This document shows, piece after piece, positions 59,501 through 64,000 of a stretch of DNA of 64,000 bases; position 1 is the first letter of the stretch, and each line of letters begins with the position of its first letter. The translations under genes were made by a program, and so were the position numbers. This stretch comes from CAZIUL01 sp964542475. GTDB taxonomy: Bacteria; Planctomycetota; B15-G4; CAYZWU01. A model generated the notes under the pieces. It saw only the letters and a list, made by a program, of their open reading frames with translations, was not told where the DNA came from and did no database searches. The stretch covers positions 1 through 64,000 of the forward strand of contig CAZIUL010000006.1 in NCBI GenBank assembly GCA_964542475.1. Direction: 5' to 3'.

Positions 59501-60087
59501 CGGGTGACGCACGCTACGCCGTGCCCAGCATTGATCTTGCCTTGGAACTGCTCGCGGCAGGGCCTGACGAGCTGACCAAAACCGGGCGCAGCGCATGGAG
59601 CGTGGCCCGGGGCTTTGACAGGGATATCCTCGACGAGGCACGCAACGAGTTTCTTCTCTGCCTGGATGAAGAAGGGGATGAGGTCATGAAGGCGGTAAGG
59701 GGTCTCGGCTTTTTTCATGACAAGGAGGTTCAAGAACGGCTTAAAGAGTTCTATGAAAACGCTGCAGGCCGGATGCGGTGGTGTGTGCTGGAATCCTTGG
59801 CACGTGCCGGAGATACCGAGGTGCTCATCAAGGTGCTGGAAGATGGATCATCTTCAACTAAAACCATGATCGAGGCCACGCAGGTCGTTTGCGATCTCAA
59901 GATCATGGATGCACTCGGACCGCTCATTGACCTTCTGGAGAGCGCGGACCAGACCGTGCGCATGGCTGCTTTCGTGGCCCTGGTTCATCTAACAGATGTG
60001 CGCTTCGGCTACGATCCGAACGCGTCCCAAGCCAAGCGAGCGCGTTCCATCGATCAGTGGCGCCACTGGTACCGGCTGCGGAAATGA
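56533..60087 (+). CDS. Fused multi-span membrane protein / spermidine synthase-like / HEAT protein
   Basis: A 1184-residue paralogue of the preceding gene, starting at ATG 56533 in an ATGA overlap; the frame further upstream is shadow. The membrane half opens LFLFIFFLSGAAALMYEVAW and repeats this plan near residue 235 (AAVFCNAFAALALEVLWTRI). The methyltransferase-like part has VIGYGTGTTAGSLSLH (about 550) and DIITLEPMMPY (about 620). The C-terminal 350 residues are helical repeats ending with HEAT-type units and LTDVRFGYDP then QWRHWYR, a variant of the HEAT cap seen in two other genes here. The last domain differs from its neighbour's TPR tail, so the pair has diverged after duplication. Confidence 0.8.
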   Translation: MRPLFLFIFFLSGAAALMYEVAWTRSMVLIVGNTNLAVGMVLAVFLLNFSLGSAAASKWGKRPDRLLARYAWIELCIGGCGIILPFLFSLLKPLYPGMAGLLDPKVVRFALCMLVLSVPTFLMGATLPLMNGIFITKKRGLSGQAGLIYAVQTVGAALGAALAGFVLLEQIGLRGTGLVAAAINGFIFLVIVVIVRVRGPCLEAPSGGDEPLSAPGEPDTPGQAALSYLDEVRSSVLLAAVFCNAFAALALEVLWTRILVFFLGSLAYSFTVMLVLYLLALGLGGCALALLDRFFEPRRIFGSILLFTGGASVCLCLLSIPVMYEVIEAVKGAPGSYGFGRFLASSFLGGSLLMLPGALLIGMFTPLAVGILVRDRGGVCRGAGTVYAVSNLGACLGAMAAAWLLVPAFGLKMGIMVAGFMVMVSALMLFLFSRASTLLKAGAFAFQILAVMLLVEYIRGGFIRKDDAFLTRSLVVDSHVFKRPGRESYLELKGYSEGSVCTASVVRDLAADEYRLYVDGFNAAATGSAYNYMRMMAHLPVMVCKEPRRALVIGYGTGTTAGSLSLHAGIEKLVIVELSRSVWDMANTHFSRWNRDVAQSDAVEAMVGMDGRDYLNLADDGFDIITLEPMMPYTPGAVHFYTSEFYALCRKKLNPGGALCHWIPLNALPGPEFRLLLNTFMTELPGSAFFLFEDAVLLLGFTEKNWCMELNRIEALFEDPVLKSDLERAGVSTPLMIAGAFVGDEEALKKTMGTEGVMSDDRTVIEYVPIASSRKAFKRMADNLAFLAGSSVSMASRLDLTGFAGEKKEELHQRIRRFELSSRLLMKGRKAETEALYEAYVTGSLDFSAPWKDLYERAFYMNQEDSRAAERYSHGLVREALSCMARRNFAGARELTNKAAAVAPMLWEVYMAECYLNLAAGNVEELQQAVDVLRQVKPLSNLTLAFRAELAALKGDEDTAGHLSGILEASGGLVGEMAELLERVIEARKAGDARYAVPSIDLALELLAAGPDELTKTGRSAWSVARGFDRDILDEARNEFLLCLDEEGDEVMKAVRGLGFFHDKEVQERLKEFYENAAGRMRWCVLESLARAGDTEVLIKVLEDGSSSTKTMIEATQVVCDLKIMDALGPLIDLLESADQTVRMAAFVALVHLTDVRFGYDPNASQAKRARSIDQWRHWYRLRK

Positions 60088-60114
60088 AAAGAGATGCCGG
60101 TAACAAGCTTGGAT

Positions 60115-60134
60115 GGACGGCTTCAACGCCGTCC
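60115..60134. repeat. Hairpin GGACGGC-TTCAAC-GCCGTCC
   Basis: Seven-base perfect stem with a six-base loop, 28 bases after the stop of the second fusion gene. It has the same stem and loop lengths as the GGCGC hairpins that follow, and may act as a terminator for the plus-strand operon. Confidence 0.55.
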
Positions 60135-60140
60135 TCTTCT

Positions 60141-60450
60141 CTTCCGGCGCCGACAAAGCAGCCGCCCTCCATGCCGCCTCTTCTTTTCCGGCGCTGACAA
60201 AGCAGCGCCCTCCATTCTTCAACCGGTATGTGCCGTTTCATCTGGAGGGCGGCAGTCTCTTGCCGCCTCTTTTCTTCCGGCGCCGACAAAGCAGCCGCCC
60301 TCCATGCCGCCTCTTCTTTTCCGGCGCTGACAAAGCAGCGCCCTCCATTCTTCAACCGGTATGTGCCGTTTCATCTGGAGGGCGGCAGTCTCTTGCCGCC
60401 TCTTTTCTTCCGGCGCCGACGGAGCGGCGCCCTCCATGCCGCCTCTTTTC
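60141..60450. repeat. 133-bp tandem repeat array with GGCGC hairpins
   Basis: Two apparently identical 133-bp units (60141-60273 and 60274-60406) are followed by a partial third (60407-60450). Each full unit holds GGCGCTG-ACAAAG-CAGCGCC (60190-60209, 60323-60342) plus a degenerate GGCGCCG hairpin; the partial one has GGCGCCG-ACGGAG-CGGCGCC (60412-60431). 133 is not a multiple of three, so the array is not coding. It fills most of the 418-base gap between convergent genes (stops at 60087 and 60506), where it may terminate or stabilise both transcripts. Three ACACCGAAC-like steps follow near 60468-60482. Confidence 0.85.
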
Positions 60451-60505
60451 TTTCCTTGAACACCGAACACCGAACACCGAACTTTTTCTCCCTCTCCCCC
60501 CAGCC

Positions 60506-61231
60506 TCAAGCCTTTTTCCTCGGCATGAGCTTCTTGACCTCTACCTTCTTGAGCTCTCTGAACGACCCGGGTTTGAGCTTTCCCAGGGAAATGTTTCCAA
60601 TGCGCGTGCGTTCGAGCTCTTTCACCCTCAAGCCGAGCTTGGCCATGACGCGGCGGATGATCCGGTTTTTGCCCTCGTTCAGCACGAGGCGGAGTATGGT
60701 ATCCCTTCTCGAGCTCCGGATCACCTTCACGTCGATCACGCCGGTCCTGCCCTCGGAAAGCCAGACCCCTTTGCGGAGCTTTTCGAGAACGGTTCCATCC
60801 ATGCCTCCTTCCACGCGCACCCTGTACGTTTTGGGGATGCTGTATCGTGGATGGGTGATGCGGTTGCAAAACTCGCCGTCATTGGTCAGGAGGAGAGCAC
60901 CCTTCGAATCCACGTCGAGGCGGCCCACGCAAAAGAGGCGGGATCCCGCCTTGTCGACCAGGTCGATCGCGAGCGGTTTTCTGCTCTTATCCTGCCGGCT
61001 AGTGCAGACATAGCCCACGGGCTTGTTCAGAAGGAAGTAAACTTTTTTCGCAGGTTTCAGTATAACGCTGTCGAACCGGATCTCTTGAACTTCAGGGTCG
61101 GCGCGGGTTCCGAGCTCTCTCGCGGGAGCGCCGTCGACGGTGACCCTGCCGGCCTGGATATAGGCTTCGCAAGCGCGCCTCGACCCGAGACCCGCGTCCG
61201 CCATAATCTTTTGAAGCCTTGTCATGACCAT
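60506..61231 (-). CDS. rluB: RsuA/RluB-family pseudouridine synthase
   Basis: A 241-residue rRNA pseudouridine synthase. An S4 RNA-binding domain (LQKIMADAGLGSRRACEAYI) starts at residue 5. The catalytic Asp is in VGRLDVDSKGALLLTNDGE (Asp near 104), and HPRYSIPKTYRV, RNRIIRRVMAKLGL-like NEGKNRIIRRVMAKLGLRV and LGKLKPGSFREL complete the family pattern. The basic tail PRKKA is typical of RluB. It modifies 23S (RluB) or 16S (RsuA) rRNA; RluB is favoured by the tail, but a specific target cannot be proven. The ATG at 61225 is an alternative start. Confidence 0.9.
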   Translation of the reverse strand: MVMTRLQKIMADAGLGSRRACEAYIQAGRVTVDGAPARELGTRADPEVQEIRFDSVILKPAKKVYFLLNKPVGYVCTSRQDKSRKPLAIDLVDKAGSRLFCVGRLDVDSKGALLLTNDGEFCNRITHPRYSIPKTYRVRVEGGMDGTVLEKLRKGVWLSEGRTGVIDVKVIRSSRRDTILRLVLNEGKNRIIRRVMAKLGLRVKELERTRIGNISLGKLKPGSFRELKKVEVKKLMPRKKA

Positions 61232-61268
61232 GAGCTTTAGCCTTCCATTTCCAGCTTATCTCGCTGAT

Positions 61269-62228
61269 TCACGAACGGTTGACCTGATACGACCTGATCC
61301 ACATGCCTTTGCCCGGGCAGTCCATCAGAAGCTCCGGACAGCCGGCCGGCAGGAAAAAGCTGTCGCCTTTTTGAAACGCGCTCTTGTGGTTTGGTGCGCT
61401 GATCTCGCCGGCTCCTTCCAGGCAGGTGATCGAGGCGTATGTGCCGCCGGTTGGCGGTAGTGTACCCCTGGAATCGATGGCGATCCTGTCCATGATGAAC
61501 CTGGAGCAGCTCACAAGCGTCGTGCCTTGCTCGTCGATTTCAGCCTGTTCCGTTGCTGCCTCCTCCATGGCTTGGCGCGCTTTTTTTAAGTGCACCTCCC
61601 TGGGGCGGCCCCAGTCGTAGATGCGGAAGGTCGAGTCCGAGTTCTGTTGAACCTCGAGGAGCATCACTCCTTCGCCGATGGCGTGGACAGTGCCCGCGCT
61701 GATGAAAGCAAGCCCGCCGCTGCGGACCGGCACCTGTTTCATGAACCTCTCCATCTCATCGGGAGGAGCGTTTTCCTCGGCCCGGGCGAAGAAAGCGTCG
61801 GGATCCGCGCCTTCTTCGAGTCCGCAGAAGATCTTGGCATCCGGATCGGATTCGAGAAAGTACCAGCATTCGGTTTTGCCCGAATCCAGCCCCAGCTTCT
61901 CCGCAAGCCTCTCATCAGGGTGCACCTGAACGGACAGCCGTTGTGCGGAATCGATGATCTTGATCAGAAGCGCGGGCGGGCGGCCGTCGCCCAGAAGCTC
62001 GGGATGGTCATTAATCAGCCGGGGCAGCGACATGCCCTCGTGCTCGCCTTCCGCTATAATGGACGGGTGGTCTTGCCTGAAGCTCAGTGTCCACCACTCT
62101 CCAACGGTTTTTCCTTCGGGCGGGCTCCACCCGAACACCTTTTTTACCGAATCGCCTCCCCACACCCTTTCCACGGGTTCGGGTCTGAGCTTGATCGGCA
62201 GGCGGGACTTTTCGTTTTCGGGAGACAT
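61269..62228 (-). CDS. manA: Mannose-6-phosphate isomerase, class I
   Basis: A 319-residue cupin isomerase that interconverts mannose 6-phosphate and fructose 6-phosphate. AGGA lies before ATG 62228. Zinc-site motifs are complete: QVHPDERLAEKLGLDSGKTE (Gln, His and Glu ligands) and FISAGTVHAIGEGVMLLEVQ. The short class of type I PMI, as in Bacillus, has this length. It feeds GDP-mannose for glycans. It lies 35 bases downstream of the S9 peptidase gene on the same strand. Confidence 0.93.
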   Translation of the reverse strand: MSPENEKSRLPIKLRPEPVERVWGGDSVKKVFGWSPPEGKTVGEWWTLSFRQDHPSIIAEGEHEGMSLPRLINDHPELLGDGRPPALLIKIIDSAQRLSVQVHPDERLAEKLGLDSGKTECWYFLESDPDAKIFCGLEEGADPDAFFARAEENAPPDEMERFMKQVPVRSGGLAFISAGTVHAIGEGVMLLEVQQNSDSTFRIYDWGRPREVHLKKARQAMEEAATEQAEIDEQGTTLVSCSRFIMDRIAIDSRGTLPPTGGTYASITCLEGAGEISAPNHKSAFQKGDSFFLPAGCPELLMDCPGKGMWIRSYQVNRS

Positions 62229-62263
62229 CGGATTGTTTCCTCGATATTGCCTGACTGTTGCCG

Positions 62264-64000
62264 CTACTCTTTCCAGCGCTGTTTCCATCCCTCGGGCCGG
62301 TCCTTGAGGTGTTTGTCGAACCACTCTAGGATCATGGACCTGTGCGCGATCAGGTTGCTCGTCTTGCCGCTGATGCCGTGCCCTTCTCCGGCGAAGCGCA
62401 CATAAGCCACATCTTTGTCGAGAACCTTGAGCGCTGTGAACATCTGTTCCGATTCGCTTGGAGGGACGTTGACGTCCGCATCCCCGTGAAGGAGCAAAAG
62501 CGGGGTTTCGACCTTGTCGGCGTTGTAAAGAGGTGAGCGGTTGACAAAGATGTCCGGCCTGGTCCAGGGGTAGCTCCCGGCTATTGCGGTGTCTCCATAT
62601 GTGTATCCCCAGATGCCCGCGCCCCAGTAGCTCGAAATGTTGGAGATGCCGTACATGGAGCAAGCCGCGCTGAAAATGTCGGTTTTCGTGATGAGGCACA
62701 TGGTCAGGAAACCGCCGTAGCTCCCGCCGTAGCACCCGATCCTGGAGCGGTCGATAAACGGCTTCGCCTCCAGTACTCTGGTCGTGCCGTCGATGATATC
62801 CCTGCACGCGAGCTCGCCCTGGTCGTTGCAGTGCTTGTCAGCGAACTGATGCCCCTGCCCGACCGCGCCGGACGGGTTTACCACGTATATCACGTACCCG
62901 TTTGCAGCGAGCCAGTGGTAGTAAAGCAGGGTGAACCGTTTCTGCCTCGGCGACACACCCCCGTAGTAGTAGACAATCATGGGGTGCTTGACGGTTTCAT
63001 CGAACGACGGCGGGTAAAGGATCCATCCGTCTAGAAGATCGCCGTCCCGGTTTTCGAAATCGAACCGCTCGTATCGCCCGAGCTCGATGTTTTTCATGAG
63101 CTTTTCGTTGGGATCGAGAACGAGCGACGAGGATCCGCTATCGATATCCATGACAAGCACCCGCACCGGACGGTCGATTGATGAGCCGGCGTAGGCGATG
63201 CTTTTTCCGCCGGCAGCGGGCGAGAACGACGAGACCACGGATGGGCTGTCGGTCAGCACCTCGATGCCTCCTGTCCCGTACGGGTCTATCCGCGCGATGC
63301 ATTGCAGTGCGCGCTTCTGGGCCAGGAAGTAGATCTTGCCGTCCTGCTTGCGCCACCAGAGGCCGCTCGCAACCGATTCGCCGAACCGGTCGGATACTCT
63401 GTCGAGTTTTTTGGTTGCGATGTCGAGAACCCAGAGACAGGTGTCAAAGGCGTTGTGCTCTTCCCCTTGGCCCGAGGGAACTGTTTCGCCCGGCGGTGCC
63501 GTGAAGGCGATCTTGCCGCTGTCCGGCGACCATGTCAGGTGAGCGGGCCCGTTTTCGAAAGGAAAGCGTGTTTTCTTGATAAGCGTCAGCTTGCGCGGCG
63601 CGAGCTCCATCACCCAGAACTCGCTTTCGAAAAACGGGCGCTCTGCTATCGGCACCCTCCGGACCATGGCGATCTTCCGGCCATCCGGGGACAAGGCGGC
63701 TTGTGTCAGGGCGAACTTCCCTGTTTCGGTCAAAAGCTGCCTGGAGCTGCCGTTGATTGCTGCCACATGAAGCTTCACGCTCTCGTCCCAGTCGGTGAGG
63801 CGGTCCCTCGGATCCCACAGCCGCTGGTAGTCCTTTCCCGCCGGTTTGTCAGCGCTCGTCATGAAATAGAGCGACCTGCTGTCGCATGACCAGAAAAACG
63901 ATCCCAGGCCTTTCACGTCTTCCAGGGCTTTTTCGATCTCCTGTGTGTTTGGGTCATAGGTCCAGACAGTGCCATCGCTCCTGAAAGCCAGGCATGCTCC
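62264..64000 (-). CDS. S9 prolyl oligopeptidase-family peptidase, C-terminal part (cut by window edge)
   Basis: The frame is open to the right edge, so the N-terminus is missing; 578 codons are present. The visible part starts within a seven-bladed propeller domain (ALSPDGRKIAMVRR, WSPDSGKIAFTAPPG) and ends in the alpha/beta-hydrolase domain. The nucleophile is in GCYGGSYGGFLT, the acid in HGDADVNVPP and the His in GEGHGI, giving a complete Ser-Asp-His triad as in dipeptidyl/acylaminoacyl peptidases. HPMIVYYYGG is the usual oxyanion strand. Export status cannot be judged without the N-terminus. manA follows after 35 bases. Confidence 0.9.
   Translation of the reverse strand, partial: GACLAFRSDGTVWTYDPNTQEIEKALEDVKGLGSFFWSCDSRSLYFMTSADKPAGKDYQRLWDPRDRLTDWDESVKLHVAAINGSSRQLLTETGKFALTQAALSPDGRKIAMVRRVPIAERPFFESEFWVMELAPRKLTLIKKTRFPFENGPAHLTWSPDSGKIAFTAPPGETVPSGQGEEHNAFDTCLWVLDIATKKLDRVSDRFGESVASGLWWRKQDGKIYFLAQKRALQCIARIDPYGTGGIEVLTDSPSVVSSFSPAAGGKSIAYAGSSIDRPVRVLVMDIDSGSSSLVLDPNEKLMKNIELGRYERFDFENRDGDLLDGWILYPPSFDETVKHPMIVYYYGGVSPRQKRFTLLYYHWLAANGYVIYVVNPSGAVGQGHQFADKHCNDQGELACRDIIDGTTRVLEAKPFIDRSRIGCYGGSYGGFLTMCLITKTDIFSAACSMYGISNISSYWGAGIWGYTYGDTAIAGSYPWTRPDIFVNRSPLYNADKVETPLLLLHGDADVNVPPSESEQMFTALKVLDKDVAYVRFAGEGHGISGKTSNLIAHRSMILEWFDKHLKDRPEGWKQRWKE

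Noticed and set aside
60141..60450. CRISPR array
   Set aside because: Units are 133-bp adjacent copies without alternating short repeats and unique spacers, and no cas gene is present.
60113..61240. Long plus-strand open frame over the tandem repeats and rluB
   Set aside because: The repeat unit (133 bp) is not a multiple of three and the right half is antisense to a clear pseudouridine synthase.

Overview
The window is a gene-dense stretch of bacterial chromosome, with G+C visibly above 50%, intact at both ends apart from two genes cut by the window edges. There is no phage, transposase, CRISPR array or plasmid gene. It holds about 44 protein genes and one tRNA. A Gram-negative envelope is implied by an ADP-heptose:LPS-type glycosyltransferase, a Kdo/WaaP-type sugar kinase, TatC, several lipoproteins and secreted beta-propeller proteins. 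The coaE-rho gene pair, a Tat-exported Gfo/Idh/MocA oxidoreductase, FG-GAP proteins, HEAT proteins ending in a W-x-x-W-W cap and fused membrane/spermidine-synthase proteins recall the PVC superphylum and neighbouring uncultured phyla, or deltaproteobacteria. This placement is an inference from gene content, not a measured phylogeny.

Layout. 1-8 kb: start of a secreted FG-GAP protein, a GH94 glycoside phosphorylase paired with a lipoprotein phosphoesterase (minus strand), then a thioredoxin-like gene with an in-frame TGA in a U-x-x-C position and a hairpin just behind it (a probable selenoprotein that gene callers would split), then recG. 8-19.5 kb: a large HEAT protein followed by a tightly overlapping MoxR/DUF58/Bat (aerotolerance-type) operon of seven genes. 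19.5-25.9 kb: rho and coaE (minus), a membrane coiled-coil protein with a C-terminal BRCT domain, tatC-cinA, and tRNA-Gln(TTG) with a clear sigma70-type promoter. 26-32 kb: an HDOD protein with a phosphoacceptor-less receiver, flanked by short repeats, an oxidoreductase, an unknown secreted protein with an internal duplication, a FabZ-like dehydratase and a membrane protein.

32-43 kb: a membrane-inserted alkaline-phosphatase-superfamily enzyme, Lon protease with a long acidic head, a lipoprotein, a GT9 heptosyltransferase, and a three-gene operon of a Kdo/WaaP-type kinase, a ParB-like protein and a spore-photoproduct-lyase-like radical SAM protein. 43-53 kb: HEAT lipoprotein, two small membrane proteins, dprA, a seven-blade FG-GAP propeller, a PilZ protein, a duplicated-domain membrane protein, a C26 glutamine amidotransferase-like hydrolase and folC. 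53-64 kb: two tandem giant proteins fusing a multi-span membrane part, a spermidine-synthase-like domain and TPR or HEAT repeats; an array of GC-rich hairpins and 133-bp tandem repeats; an RsuA/RluB pseudouridine synthase, a class I mannose-6-phosphate isomerase and a truncated S9 peptidase.

Intergenic regions carry several short dispersed repeat families (a 34-bp element, a 20-mer, a 19-mer, GGCGCC hairpins). The strongest candidates for something new are the split selenoprotein at 4147-5829, the kinase-ParB-radical SAM operon at 40207-43163, the tandem membrane/SpeE fusions, and the membrane-bound BRCT protein.
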